The notes under the pieces are model-generated. The model was not told the origin of the DNA. It worked only from the letters and a program-made list of their open reading frames with translations, and searched no databases. From Clostridia bacterium (lineage in GTDB: Bacteria; Bacillota; Peptococcia; DRI-13; SM3-B62), in the NCBI GenBank assembly GCA_018433675.1, contig JAHDQS010000004.1, positions 1-64,000 on the forward strand: 64,000 nucleotides of DNA. The letters run 5' to 3'. Positions 8,649 to 18,009 of the stretch are shown here, piece by piece. A program made the translations under genes and the position numbers. Numbering within the stretch: position 1 is the stretch's first letter; each line of letters opens with the position of its first letter.

Positions 8649-9430
8649 GACTTGAGGTAAAGAACGGAGAATTTACCTACGGAAAAGAAAAAAACCTTTT
8701 TGAAAAGATCTGCTTTTGGGTTGAAAAAGGCGAGATCATGACAATACTGGGGCCCAACGGGGCCGGGAAAACGACTTTGCTCAAATGCACTACTTCTCTT
8801 CTCAAGTGGGGGAAGGGAACGACCTTGATCAATCACCAACCTCTTAATGAATGGGGTGCAGGCGAGGTGTGGAAAAAGATGGCGTATGTGCCGCAAAGCA
8901 GTAGTAACGTTTTTTCCTACACGGTCCTGGATATGGTCCTGATGGGGAGAGCGCCATACCTGAATCTCTTTTCTGTACCTTCAGAACCCGATGTGGCAAT
9001 AGCAAGAAGTTCTCTTGAAACTGTGGGGATATCTTATCTTGAAGGAAAAAGGTGTTCGGAGATAAGTGGAGGAGAAATGCAGCTTGTCTTGATTGCCAGG
9101 GCCTTAACGTCTGAACCTAATATCCTTATACTTGACGAGCCCGAATCACACCTTGACTTCAAAAATCAGTTATTAATATTGGAAATTCTGAAAAAGATTG
9201 CGAAGAGGAAAGGAATAAGCTGCATCATCAATACCCACTTTCCTGCCCATGCCTTGCAGATATCGGATAAGACGCTGATGCTCGGCAAGGGGAGACAATA
9301 TCTTTTCGGAAAAACAGAAGAAGTAATTACCGAGAATAATCTGCGGGATTTTTTCAGTGTGAATGTAAAAATACTTTCCTTTGAAAACAAGGGAGAAATG
9401 ATGAAGACGGTTGTTCCGTTAGCCGGATAA
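8645..9430 (+). CDS. Metal-chelate ABC transporter ATP-binding protein
   Basis: A 261-residue FepC/BtuD-type ATPase that powers the FecCD permease. Walker A GPNGAGKTT, Q-loop YVPQSSSN, signature ISGGEMQL, Walker B ILILDEPESHLD and a switch histidine in NTHFPAHAL are all present. Of two nearby in-frame ATGs (8639, 8645), 8645 is chosen because it lies 9 bases after GGAGG and forms the common ATGA overlap with the permease stop. The signature reads EMQL rather than the usual QRQ, within the range seen in chelate ATPases. Confidence 0.95.
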   Translation: MRLEVKNGEFTYGKEKNLFEKICFWVEKGEIMTILGPNGAGKTTLLKCTTSLLKWGKGTTLINHQPLNEWGAGEVWKKMAYVPQSSSNVFSYTVLDMVLMGRAPYLNLFSVPSEPDVAIARSSLETVGISYLEGKRCSEISGGEMQLVLIARALTSEPNILILDEPESHLDFKNQLLILEILKKIAKRKGISCIINTHFPAHALQISDKTLMLGKGRQYLFGKTEEVITENNLRDFFSVNVKILSFENKGEMMKTVVPLAG

Positions 9431-9443
9431 GAGGTGGTTGTTA

Positions 9444-10082
9444 GTGGAAAGCAACAGACAATTAAAGGAACGTAATTTTTGGGATGCTTTTGCCAAAAGG
9501 TATGACCCGTTTATGAAGGGTTCACGCAAGTTGTACGAAGGTCTTCTGGAATCGATCGGGCAGGAGGTAGAGCCGGAATTTATTATTCTTGATCTTGCAA
9601 CAGGGACTGGTTTGCTCGCCTTGGAATTGGCACAGAAAGTGAAAAAAGTGGTTGGTATCGACATATCGCCCTGTATGATTGAAATTGCTAAATATAAATC
9701 CCTTCAGCGAAATATCGGAAACACCGAATTCTTTGTGGGAGATGCTTACCAATTGCCTTTCCCCCAAAACACATTTGATGCTGTGCTGATTTGCAATGCA
9801 TTACATGTCATGATTCAACCGGAGTGTGTTCTTGCGGAGGCCTACAGGGTTTTGAAAGAGGATGGCTTGTTGATTGCTCCGACTTTTTGTCATGGGGAAA
9901 GCAAAACCTCCCGTTTATCATCATTTGTGATGGGGCTTTTTGGCTTCAAAGCCTTTCGTAAATGGTCTGCTGCTTCATTAGAAAAATTTATAAATAGTAA
10001 TTATTTTGAAGTAATCAAGAAAGAGAAAACGAAGGGATTGATTCCGCTGTCCTTTTTAGTAGCAAAGAAGGGTCGGGCTTGA
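9444..10082 (+). CDS. Class I SAM-dependent methyltransferase
   Basis: A 212-residue methyltransferase of the Methyltransf_11/UbiE-like type. Motif I is ILDLATGTGLLALELA, followed by the acidic VVGIDIS, the GDAYQLPFP substrate-binding stretch, and VLICNALHVM. GTG 9444 is chosen because GAGGTGG lies 6-7 bases upstream; the alternative TTG 9438 overlaps that site. The stop TGA overlaps the next start (TGATG). Embedded between a chelate importer and two half transporters, it may methylate the imported chelate, a processed product or a metallophore; the substrate is not visible from sequence. Confidence 0.88.
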   Translation: MESNRQLKERNFWDAFAKRYDPFMKGSRKLYEGLLESIGQEVEPEFIILDLATGTGLLALELAQKVKKVVGIDISPCMIEIAKYKSLQRNIGNTEFFVGDAYQLPFPQNTFDAVLICNALHVMIQPECVLAEAYRVLKEDGLLIAPTFCHGESKTSRLSSFVMGLFGFKAFRKWSAASLEKFINSNYFEVIKKEKTKGLIPLSFLVAKKGRA

Positions 10083-11959
10083 TGCAAAGCCCAAGAAAAA
10101 GTGCTAAAGGTGGGTTGAAGGTTATGAATAATACAACAGCAACCGGGAAGAAGACCGGTATTCCACGTTTGTTGGAGATTGCAGGTGAGAAGAAGGGGTT
10201 ATTAATCCTTTCGGGCATACTCTCAGTCATCAGTACCTTACTGATGTTTGTTCCTTTTGTAGCAGTATATTTTATCGTGGAGGAGCTTTTAAAAAATGCG
10301 GTAAATCCGGCTTTGAGCGATATGGTGTATATTCGCCGGTGGAGTTTGTGGGCACTCTATTCATTATTGATTTCATTTTTATTTTTCTTTGGCAGCACAA
10401 TGGCGTCTCATATATCGGCCTTTCGTATCCTTTACGGTTTGAGAATACGATTGGCAAGGCATCTGGCTAAGCTGCCTATGGGTTATCATACACGCCAGTC
10501 TTCAGGTGCCATCAAAAAGACCTTGGAATTGAGCGTGGAAAAAATCGAGGGCTTTATAGCTCACCAGCTGCCGGACCTTGTGGGGGCCGTAGCGTTGCCT
10601 CTTGTCATGCTTGCGGTCATGTTCATTCTCGATTGGCGTATGGCAGTTGCCTGCGCTATACCGATAGTTGCCGCGTATCTATTGCAATCCATTGTTTTCT
10701 ACGGTGGTGAGGGAAAGGAAGCCATGAAGTATTATCATGATGCCTTAGAAAATATGAATGCGGCAGGAGTGGAATATGTTCGCGGCATGCCGGCTGTCAA
10801 GGTTTTTGGGCTCACTGTAAATACCTTTTTGCGTTTTAGCAGGGCCATTAATGATTACAGGGATTGGGCCGTTAAGTATACTAAATACTGCAAGCATCCT
10901 TACATAGTATTTACCACCATTTTAACCTCGCTTCTGTCCTTTATACTTCCTGTGGGAATCTTGCTTATCAGCGGCAGTCCTGAAAACCAGGCCCTTGCCC
11001 TTACTTTGATGCTGTTTCTCGTGCTGGCTCCGGGATTATCTACCCCTATGATGAAGTTGATGTATCTGGGTGGGAATATGAGGATCATCTCCGAGGGAGT
11101 AGAAAGGATGGATGAGATATTTGCGCAAAAACCCCTTGCTGAACCGAAAGTTCCTAAAATCCCCGAAGGTTACCGCATAGAATTTGAGGATGTCAGTTTC
11201 TCTTATGACGACAAGGATGCTGCAACCCGAACAGAGGCTCTAGCCTGTGTATCCTTCACGGCACAAGAGAAACAAATCAGCGCTCTTGTAGGTCCTTCGG
11301 GCAGCGGTAAGTCTACCATTGCCAGTCTGATTCCTCGCTTCTGGGACGTTTCGTCGGGCTACATTCGTATCGGGGGAGTGGATATACGGGAAATGGGAAC
11401 TGAAAATCTGATGGAGCTTGTCTCCTTCGTTTTTCAGGATGTACACCTCTTTTATGACACCATTGAAGAAAACATCCGGATGGGAAATGCAAACGCAACC
11501 CGGGAACAAGTCATTGAGGCGGCCAAAGCAGCCTGCTGTCACGAATTTATTGAAAATTTGCCTTGGGGTTATAGTACAAAGATCGGAGAAGGAGGAACAT
11601 ATCTTTCGGGAGGAGAGGCGCAGCGAGTCGCTATCGCCCGGGCCATTCTCAAGAATTCACCTATCCTGGTGCTTGACGAAGCCACGGCTTTTGCCGATCC
11701 TGAAAACGAAACGAAGATCCAGGAAGGGTTATGTGCCCTCATTAGAGGCAAAACAGTCATTATTATTGCGCATAGGCTTTCCACGATTCGTGAGGCTGAT
11801 CAGATTCTGGTAGTGGATGGTGGGCAAATTGTGGAATCAGGCAAACATGACGAGCTTATAAAAAATAACGGTCTTTACAATCGGATGTGGGAGGCCCATG
11901 TAGATGCCGGAGACTGGTCTCTCTCCAAAGATAAAAAAACCAAGGCGGTGAACGGATAA
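10082..11959 (+). CDS. YbtP/IrtA-like ABC half transporter (TMD-NBD)
   Basis: About 625 residues: an N-terminal six-helix ABC transmembrane domain (about 30-325) and a C-terminal nucleotide-binding domain. Walker A GPSGSGKST, signature LSGGEAQR and Walker B LVLDEATAFADPENE are visible; the FADPENE D-loop is characteristic of the YbtPQ/IrtAB siderophore transporters, which have exporter fold but import ferric siderophores. It should heterodimerise with the next gene product. ATG 10082 overlaps the methyltransferase stop; ATG 10124, behind AAAGGTGGG, is an equally plausible start giving MNNTTATGKKTG. Confidence 0.88.
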   Translation: MQSPRKSAKGGLKVMNNTTATGKKTGIPRLLEIAGEKKGLLILSGILSVISTLLMFVPFVAVYFIVEELLKNAVNPALSDMVYIRRWSLWALYSLLISFLFFFGSTMASHISAFRILYGLRIRLARHLAKLPMGYHTRQSSGAIKKTLELSVEKIEGFIAHQLPDLVGAVALPLVMLAVMFILDWRMAVACAIPIVAAYLLQSIVFYGGEGKEAMKYYHDALENMNAAGVEYVRGMPAVKVFGLTVNTFLRFSRAINDYRDWAVKYTKYCKHPYIVFTTILTSLLSFILPVGILLISGSPENQALALTLMLFLVLAPGLSTPMMKLMYLGGNMRIISEGVERMDEIFAQKPLAEPKVPKIPEGYRIEFEDVSFSYDDKDAATRTEALACVSFTAQEKQISALVGPSGSGKSTIASLIPRFWDVSSGYIRIGGVDIREMGTENLMELVSFVFQDVHLFYDTIEENIRMGNANATREQVIEAAKAACCHEFIENLPWGYSTKIGEGGTYLSGGEAQRVAIARAILKNSPILVLDEATAFADPENETKIQEGLCALIRGKTVIIIAHRLSTIREADQILVVDGGQIVESGKHDELIKNNGLYNRMWEAHVDAGDWSLSKDKKTKAVNG

Positions 11960-13701
11960 TGAAAAAGTTCTTTTACAATATGTCCAGCGGCGATCCTAAA
12001 TCCCTTGTCGTATCATGTTTAGCCTCGTTACTTGATGGTCTTTGCAAAATAGTGCCCGCAGCAATAATCCTAGATGTAATCAATACGATATATATTCCCT
12101 TTGCGAATCCAAATACTCCTTTGAATACCTCAAGGCTATGGTTTTCCTGCGCTCTGCTTATAGGGTGGATGGCGGTACAGTATGCAGCGTCAGGATATGC
12201 TTACAGCAAAACCTTCACCGCGGCTTATGATGCCTCGGCTAGGGGACGTACCGCCCTGGCGGAACATCTGAGGAAGCTTTCTTTGGGGTTCTTCGGCAGC
12301 CGTGACCCGGGTGATCTTACCACGATGATGCTGGGTGATTATGCGACGGTTGAAATGTCTATTTCGCATCACATCCCGCAGTTGGTCAGCGCAGTGGCAT
12401 TACCGCTTATTGCCTTTGTCTCCCTTATATTTATCAATTGGCAAATGGCAGTTGCCATGTTTATTGCCCTTCCTTTTTCGTTACTTGTCGTGTGGCTTTC
12501 CAGAGGGCTCCAGGCAAGGCTCAGCAGTAATCATGTCAAGGCAAAGGTGGACAGCGCCAGCCGTTTGCAGGAGTATCTGCTGGGAATGAGGGAAATCAAG
12601 TCCCATAACCTCAGTGGTGAGCGTTTTAAACGTTTGCAAGACGCTTTTGCGAGGCTAATGAAGGAATCCATCAGAATAGAAGGTATAATCGGTTCGGTCA
12701 TGATCGTAGCTATATCTGTCATGCGTTCCGGGCTTACCCTGATGATTTTTGCGGGGACCTATCTTTTAGTGGGGGGGAAACTCACCATGCCGGTCTTCTT
12801 GGTATTTCTGCTGTTGGGGACCCGTGTATTTGAGCCCTTGACCATGGTGTTTATAAATTATGCTGAATTTAAGTACTCAACTTTCAGCGCTGAACGCATT
12901 ATGCAAATACGTCAGGAAAAACCGCTTCCAGGCGTAAAACAGGCACCGTCAGGAAACAGTATTGAATTTGAGAATGTAACCTTCGCCTATGATAAGAGCG
13001 ATGTGCTAAAAAATGTATCTTTCTCTATCTCGCCCAAGAGCATCACAGCCTTAGTCGGCCCTTCCGGCAGCGGCAAGAGCACAATAACACGCCTGATTGC
13101 TAGGTTCTGGGATGTGCAGAGCGGCAGGGTGCTGATTGATGGCAGGGATATAAAGGAAGTTGATCCGGAAATGCTTTTATCGCGTATCTCTATGGTATTT
13201 CAGGATGTTTACCTTTTCAAGGACACCATTCGCAACAATATCAAAGTCGGCAAGATAAATGCCAGTCAGGAAGAAATTGAATGGGCGGCCAGGCAGGCTT
13301 GCTGCCACGACTTTATCATGAAACTGCCCCAGGGTTATAATACCCCTATCGGTGAAGGGGGTTGCACCCTTTCAGGCGGGGAAAAGCAGCGTATATCCAT
13401 TGCCAGGGCATTGTTAAAGGATGCGCCGATAGTGCTCTTGGATGAAGCCACAGCATCCCTTGATCCGGAAAACGAAATCCAGGTACAGCGTGCAATTAAC
13501 GCCTTGGTCAGCAATAAAACAGTGGTTATCATTGCTCACCGTCTGAAGACCATCAAAGGAGCAGACAAGATTATCGTTTTAGAAGACGGAAAGGTAGTGG
13601 GGCAAGGGACACATGAAGAATTACAAGCCAAACAAGGGCTGTATAATCACCTGTGGACACTGCAACAGCAATCGGCGGGCTGGAGGATGAAAGCTTCATG
13701 A
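11959..13701 (+). CDS. YbtQ/IrtB-like ABC half transporter (TMD-NBD)
   Basis: A 580-residue partner of the preceding half transporter: six-helix membrane domain, then an ATPase domain with GPSGSGKST, YLFKDTIRNN, signature LSGGEKQR and Walker B IVLLDEATASLDPENE. Its start overlaps the upstream stop (TAATG), so the pair is probably made stoichiometrically. Heterodimers of this type import and help release siderophore iron (IrtAB, YbtPQ) or export small molecules. Here it ends the operon that starts with DUF2325, so it may import a chelate, export the demetallated ligand, or act in metallophore recycling. Confidence 0.88.
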   Translation: MKKFFYNMSSGDPKSLVVSCLASLLDGLCKIVPAAIILDVINTIYIPFANPNTPLNTSRLWFSCALLIGWMAVQYAASGYAYSKTFTAAYDASARGRTALAEHLRKLSLGFFGSRDPGDLTTMMLGDYATVEMSISHHIPQLVSAVALPLIAFVSLIFINWQMAVAMFIALPFSLLVVWLSRGLQARLSSNHVKAKVDSASRLQEYLLGMREIKSHNLSGERFKRLQDAFARLMKESIRIEGIIGSVMIVAISVMRSGLTLMIFAGTYLLVGGKLTMPVFLVFLLLGTRVFEPLTMVFINYAEFKYSTFSAERIMQIRQEKPLPGVKQAPSGNSIEFENVTFAYDKSDVLKNVSFSISPKSITALVGPSGSGKSTITRLIARFWDVQSGRVLIDGRDIKEVDPEMLLSRISMVFQDVYLFKDTIRNNIKVGKINASQEEIEWAARQACCHDFIMKLPQGYNTPIGEGGCTLSGGEKQRISIARALLKDAPIVLLDEATASLDPENEIQVQRAINALVSNKTVVIIAHRLKTIKGADKIIVLEDGKVVGQGTHEELQAKQGLYNHLWTLQQQSAGWRMKAS

Positions 13702-13718
13702 ATAAAAAACCGGACAAA

Positions 13719-13744
13719 AGCAACGGCATACTCTTGCCGTTGCT
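13719..13744. terminator. Bidirectional terminator between convergent operons
   Basis: Perfect 10-base-pair inverted repeat AGCAACGGCA / TGCCGTTGCT with a 6-base loop. In the minus direction it is followed by TTTTGTCC and then a run of T, which suits termination of the minus-strand uptake operon; in the plus direction it lies 18 bases after the half-transporter stop. Confidence 0.7.
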
Positions 13745-13774
13745 CTAATGGTGCGCCCGGCAAATGCCGAGTAA

Positions 13775-14533
13775 CTATTGGCAAGTGGAGACATCAAGGC
13801 TTAGTTTCTTTCGTTCCATGAATTGTCTTTCCAATTCATAATCATATTCTTTGTTTATGAATTCACCTATTAAGATAAGTCCATCCTGGACTTTTTCTTT
13901 TTTTAGACGATCTTCAATAGTAAGCAAGTCTCCCTGAACTATCTTTTGTTCCGGCCAGCTTGCCTTTGAAATGACGACAACAGGAGTTTCCGACGGATAA
14001 TGATTTTTAAATGCTTTGCACACACCAGAAATCTTTTCAACAGACATAAAAAGAGCGACACTGGCCTGAAGTGAGGCGATTTTTTCTAAATGGCCCTCTA
14101 TATCCGATGTATCCTTGCAAGTAGTACAGATAGCAGTATTAGAAATACCCAGTCCTGTCATTCCTCTTTTCATGATGGCGGTAGAAGCATTAAATGCACT
14201 AACTCCTGGCACTATTTCATAGTCTATCATTGCTTTTTCCAACCGATCCGACAAGCCTTGAATCATACCATACAAACAAGGGTCCCCCATATTTACAAAG
14301 GCCACGATTTTTCCTTCCCGTACTGCTTCTTTGATCATAACCATTTTTTCTCCATAGGAGAATTTGAAGTTATCGTAGATAATACAACCCTCCTTTATGT
14401 CTTGGAACATTTTATCCGTGAAAAACCGGAAACTCGTGAAAATAATATCGGCATTTTTAATTATTTTTTTTCCTTTAACTGTTATTAACTCGGGATCACC
14501 GGGTCCACCAGCTACGATATATACGTTCTTCAT
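13775..14533 (-). CDS. Tetrapyrrole methylase, CbiF/CobM-like (precorrin-4 C11-methyltransferase family)
   Basis: A 252-residue SAM-dependent tetrapyrrole methylase. The N-terminal VYIVAGGPGDPELITVKG, the NMGDPCLYG loop and the EIVPGVSAFNASTAIM segment are hallmarks of the precorrin/cobalt-precorrin methylases, closest by eye to CbiF/CobM. No other corrin-ring biosynthesis gene is visible in the window, so it is an orphan placed last in a riboswitch-controlled uptake operon. It may serve a cobalamin pathway encoded elsewhere or modify an imported tetrapyrrole. A precorrin methylase of another position is possible; the family is certain, the position specificity is not. Confidence 0.85.
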   Translation of the reverse strand: MKNVYIVAGGPGDPELITVKGKKIIKNADIIFTSFRFFTDKMFQDIKEGCIIYDNFKFSYGEKMVMIKEAVREGKIVAFVNMGDPCLYGMIQGLSDRLEKAMIDYEIVPGVSAFNASTAIMKRGMTGLGISNTAICTTCKDTSDIEGHLEKIASLQASVALFMSVEKISGVCKAFKNHYPSETPVVVISKASWPEQKIVQGDLLTIEDRLKKEKVQDGLILIGEFINKEYDYELERQFMERKKLSLDVSTCQ

Positions 14534-14549
14534 TTATAAAACTCCTTTC

Positions 14550-15335
14550 TTACATTAAAGTGTCGGTTTTTTGCAGCGAACGTACGGGAGAAACTACCGG
14601 AATTCCTTTGTTATCATAAATTACATTAGCTTCTACCCCGTAAACATTTCTGAGCATTTCCTCCGTGACAATATCTTTTGGACTACCGCTGGCATAAACA
14701 GAGCCATTACAATCCAAAATGGTAAGCTGCTCCGCATGCCGGCAAGACAGATTAAGATCATGCATAACGATGATAAACTTGATATCTTTATCTGCAATGA
14801 TTTGATGTATTACATCAAAAAGTTCTAACTGTTTCTGCATATCAAGGCTATTTGTAGGTTCATCCATAAGAATTACTTTTGGATCTCTTACCAAAGTTTG
14901 GGCAATTGAAACAAGTTTTTTTTGCCCCCCCGAAATTTCCCCGGCGAATCTTTCTGCAAGTGGTTCTATATGAAGTCCTTTCAACGCACCATATACTTTT
15001 TCAAGATCCCTGTTCGTTACATGCCAACTTAAAGAAGAAATCCTTCCCAACAAAGCAACCTCAAAAACTGTCAGATAAGTAGCCGGCATTTCTTCTTGGG
15101 GCAGATATGCCATAATATTTCTTCTCTCATCCTTTGACAGAGACGAAAGGTCGTCACCTTCCCAACAAATGGTCCCTTGTGCTTTCAATAATCCAAAAAG
15201 GCACTTCAGAAGGGTTGATTTACCGGCAGCGTTGGGACCTATGACTACATTCAAATTTTTCTTAAATTCAATTGAAAGGTTTTCGAAGACAGGAACAGTA
15301 CCATATCTAAAAGTTAGAGAATCAATACTAATCAC
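14550..15335 (-). CDS. Chelate/corrinoid ABC transporter ATP-binding protein
   Basis: A 261-residue BtuD/FepC-type ATPase. Walker A GPNAAGKST, Q-loop YLPQEEMPA, signature ISGGQKKL, Walker B VILMDEPTNSLD and the switch His in VMHDLNLS are present. Its start overlaps the permease stop by 4 bases. With the permease and lipoprotein it makes a complete importer; the upstream cobalamin riboswitch points to cobalamin, cobinamide or a corrinoid precursor as substrate. Confidence 0.94.
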   Translation of the reverse strand: MISIDSLTFRYGTVPVFENLSIEFKKNLNVVIGPNAAGKSTLLKCLFGLLKAQGTICWEGDDLSSLSKDERRNIMAYLPQEEMPATYLTVFEVALLGRISSLSWHVTNRDLEKVYGALKGLHIEPLAERFAGEISGGQKKLVSIAQTLVRDPKVILMDEPTNSLDMQKQLELFDVIHQIIADKDIKFIIVMHDLNLSCRHAEQLTILDCNGSVYASGSPKDIVTEEMLRNVYGVEANVIYDNKGIPVVSPVRSLQKTDTLM

Positions 15336-16378
15336 ATGTAACTCCTCTTCCGTTGTAAAATCAGGGCAGCAAAGAATGGAATACCAATTATTGAAGTAAT
15401 AAGACCTATGGGTAGAATAGTACCCGGCACAAGAATTTTACATAAAATGGAGGCCAAAGAAAGGATTAAAGCACCGATAAGAGCCGATAGAGGAAGAAAG
15501 TAGCGCTGATCCTCTCCGCTGATCATTCTGGCAAGATGGGGGGCAACCAATCCTACAAAACCAATAGTGCCGGCAAAGCTTACCGTTGTTGCGGCAAGTA
15601 AAGCAACAAAGAAGATTGTGTTTCTTCGAACCTGATTTACATCAATGCCCAGGCTTAAGGCATTGGTGTCACTTAAAGACATTGCTGTAAGTTTCCAGGC
15701 CTTTCTCGCAAAGATAATGAAACATAGAACTGTGACAAATACTGTTACCGCTAATTTTTCCCAACTCATCTTTGTTAGGCTTCCAAACGACCAAAAAACA
15801 AAAGACTGCAAGTCAACTTCATTGGCTACGTATTTTATCAGAGTAGTTAATGAACCGAAAAGAAAATTCAACGCTATTCCAAACAGTATAATAATGCCGC
15901 GATCAGCTCCGGATTTTTTCGAAAAAGCAATAATTACTCCTGCCGCGAGCATTGTAAATAATAATGAGTTTGCAATAAGCATATAATTACCGATACCCGG
16001 AATGACACTGAATCTAAGAACTATCGCCAGTGCAGCCCCAAAGGAAGCTGCACTGGATAGTCCTAAGGTATAAGCGCTGGCCATCGGATTTCTTAGAATG
16101 GTTTGCATTTCACAACCAGCCATGCCCAAAGCAGCACCAATAAAAACAGCCGAAAGAGCAACCGGCATACGGATATCCCAAACAACTAAAATACTGGTAT
16201 CATCTGCTTGTCTTATAATAGCCGCGACTGTTTGACCTAAAGTTAGTCCTGCACTGCCTACAAAAATATTAATGACAAGACTAAATAGTATGACAAAAAT
16301 CAAAACTGTTATAATGGTTATTTTTTTTTGCACAATGTTTATATAGATTTCACGTCCTGCCTGTACAGTTTTGTCCAT
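15332..16378 (-). CDS. FecCD/BtuC-family permease
   Basis: A 348-residue multi-span permease with about ten hydrophobic helices. Family segments include MPVALSAVFIGAALGMAGCEM, LRNPMASAYTLGLSSAASFG, SLSDTNALSLGIDVNQ and GFVGLVAPHLARMISGEDQR. It abuts the lipoprotein stop directly and overlaps the ATPase start. It is only distantly similar to the permease at 7611, so the two transporters are separate systems rather than a recent duplication. Confidence 0.94.
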   Translation of the reverse strand: MDKTVQAGREIYINIVQKKITIITVLIFVILFSLVINIFVGSAGLTLGQTVAAIIRQADDTSILVVWDIRMPVALSAVFIGAALGMAGCEMQTILRNPMASAYTLGLSSAASFGAALAIVLRFSVIPGIGNYMLIANSLLFTMLAAGVIIAFSKKSGADRGIIILFGIALNFLFGSLTTLIKYVANEVDLQSFVFWSFGSLTKMSWEKLAVTVFVTVLCFIIFARKAWKLTAMSLSDTNALSLGIDVNQVRRNTIFFVALLAATTVSFAGTIGFVGLVAPHLARMISGEDQRYFLPLSALIGALILSLASILCKILVPGTILPIGLITSIIGIPFFAALILQRKRSYM

Positions 16379-17494
16379 TTAAAAGTCCTCTCTCTGAACA
16401 AACCATACTCCCTCATCATAATCAAGAAGCATATAACGATCAAAGTATTCTTTTAGTATTTTAGGAGGGTTTGTATCTGCAAATTCTTCGGGATAAAAGA
16501 GCTTGGCTAAAAACAAAGAGGGATAAAAAGTCATTTGATTTCTCTCATATCCATGAGGTAGCTCGTAATAATTGTTTTCACTTACAGCTTTGAGCTTGTC
16601 CCAACCAACACGCTTTGCATATTCATCAAGAACAGCGGTTCCTTTATAAATATCCTCTCCAAAACCGAGGGCTCCTGCGATAATTATAAAATCCGGATTG
16701 CTTGTTATTAAGTATTCGGGGTCTATTTGAGCGCTGCTACCGCCGGTATTCGCAGCAATATTAATACCACCGGCATATTCAATAATATCGGACCAAGATC
16801 CTGAAGCCCAGGTTGAGTCATATTTATCGGCCGATCCGGATCCTTTTTCCATATAAACTGTTGGCTTATCTGTTCTTTCAGAAAGATTCTTGCTATTTAT
16901 TAATTCAAATTGAGTATTGATGAAACTGTTTAATTCCAGAGCCCTATCTTCTTTCCCGAAAACTTTTCCAAGCAATTCAATACCGATTTGAGGTGTTTCC
17001 ATGGGTCTAGCTGCAAGATTTAAGATAATTGAAGGGATTCCTGCCTTCTCTAATGTGCCTATCATTTCGGAGATTTTTTCCGGAGTTGTCGAATTGATTA
17101 TGAATACATCAGGTTTCAAGGCAATAATAGCTTCGACGTCAAAAGGCCCTCCGCCACCGCCTCCGATATTGGGCAATGATTTTAAATGAGGATATTCTCC
17201 GGAATATTTATCTGCATACAAGGATTTCATAAATTCTGAAGTCTTATTGTTCCCTACCGCGACCGTTTTTCCTAAAGTATCTTCTCCTACAACTGAAAAA
17301 ACAACCTCCGCACATCCCCATTGATCAAAAACAATTTTTTCAATCGTTCCTTCGATGGTGACCTCCCTTCCGGTCATATCGGTTACTGTTATCGCGGATT
17401 CGTTGTCATTTGAATTCACAGCAGCCTGTTTTGAACAACCAACAGCAACAAATGTTGTAAGCACGAGCAATAATACTAGAATGCTTTTTCTCAT
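16379..17494 (-). CDS. Chelate/corrinoid-binding lipoprotein (BtuF/FepB family)
   Basis: A 371-residue class III binding lipoprotein with signal peptide and lipobox VGC (about residue 20), then ITVTDMTGREVTIEGTIEKIVF. A glycine-rich GGGGGGP stretch follows the domain start. ALKPDVFIIN and TSNPDFIIIAGALGFGEDIY are typical of this fold. First gene of the riboswitch operon, about 240 bases downstream of the aptamer. It differs strongly from the two lipoproteins at 2049 and 6494. Confidence 0.9.
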   Translation of the reverse strand: MRKSILVLLLVLTTFVAVGCSKQAAVNSNDNESAITVTDMTGREVTIEGTIEKIVFDQWGCAEVVFSVVGEDTLGKTVAVGNNKTSEFMKSLYADKYSGEYPHLKSLPNIGGGGGGPFDVEAIIALKPDVFIINSTTPEKISEMIGTLEKAGIPSIILNLAARPMETPQIGIELLGKVFGKEDRALELNSFINTQFELINSKNLSERTDKPTVYMEKGSGSADKYDSTWASGSWSDIIEYAGGINIAANTGGSSAQIDPEYLITSNPDFIIIAGALGFGEDIYKGTAVLDEYAKRVGWDKLKAVSENNYYELPHGYERNQMTFYPSLFLAKLFYPEEFADTNPPKILKEYFDRYMLLDYDEGVWFVQREDF

Positions 17495-17621
17495 TTTTTT
17501 CGACCTTCTTTCAGCAAATTAAATTAACAAGACAAAAACGACTATGTTTTAATATCTCCTCCCTTCCAAGGGTGACTTTTGGCAACCCGGCGAACCTGTT
17601 GACCCATGTTGGAAATTGTTC

Positions 17622-17660
17622 AAAAAAAATCTCCCAGCATAAAAATGCTAAGAGATTTTC
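17622..17660 (-). terminator. Riboswitch expression-platform terminator
   Basis: On the minus strand a 15-base-pair stem (two G-U pairs, arms 17645-17659 and 17626-17640) with a TTTT loop is followed by an uninterrupted run of U. It lies between the cobalamin aptamer and the first transporter gene, exactly where transcription attenuation would act. Confidence 0.88.
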
Positions 17661-17735
17661 CCATTCTGAAATCATCTTGACTCACAAATGAATGTGGACT
17701 GTAAAAAAACAATATTTCCCCTTGCTTTTTTTACA

Positions 17736-17894
17736 ATAACCTAAGGCAGGTCTCCTGGCTCACAGGTCATCCTCATCTCAACCTTCCCAGATATGCTCCA
17801 GTGGTCTTTGAGATTCGTCTCTGTTCACAGTGGTGGGTCCGCGTCGGCACGTCCGAACTTTCCTATTCTCCTCAAGCGAGGCACCTTAAATTAT
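17736..17894 (-). promoter_or_regulatory. Cobalamin riboswitch
   Basis: On the minus strand the conserved blocks appear in order: GGTGCC, GAATAGGAAAG, GACCCACCACTGT and the B12 box GAGCCAGGAGACCTGCC at the 3' end. The closing helix P1 can be drawn as ATAATTTAAGG (17894-17884) with CCTTAGGTTAT (17746-17736), eleven pairs including two G-U. Followed by an intrinsic terminator, it should switch the downstream uptake operon off when cobalamin is abundant. Confidence 0.95.
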
Positions 17895-18009
17895 CTATAT
17901 TCTTTTAACAACTGTATAACATAACCATATTGTTGGTGTCAAGTAAACTTGGGCAGTGGTGTGTTTGGGCAGGGGAGGTTCCTGACTTCTTTCCTTATCA
18001 ATTGAAAAC

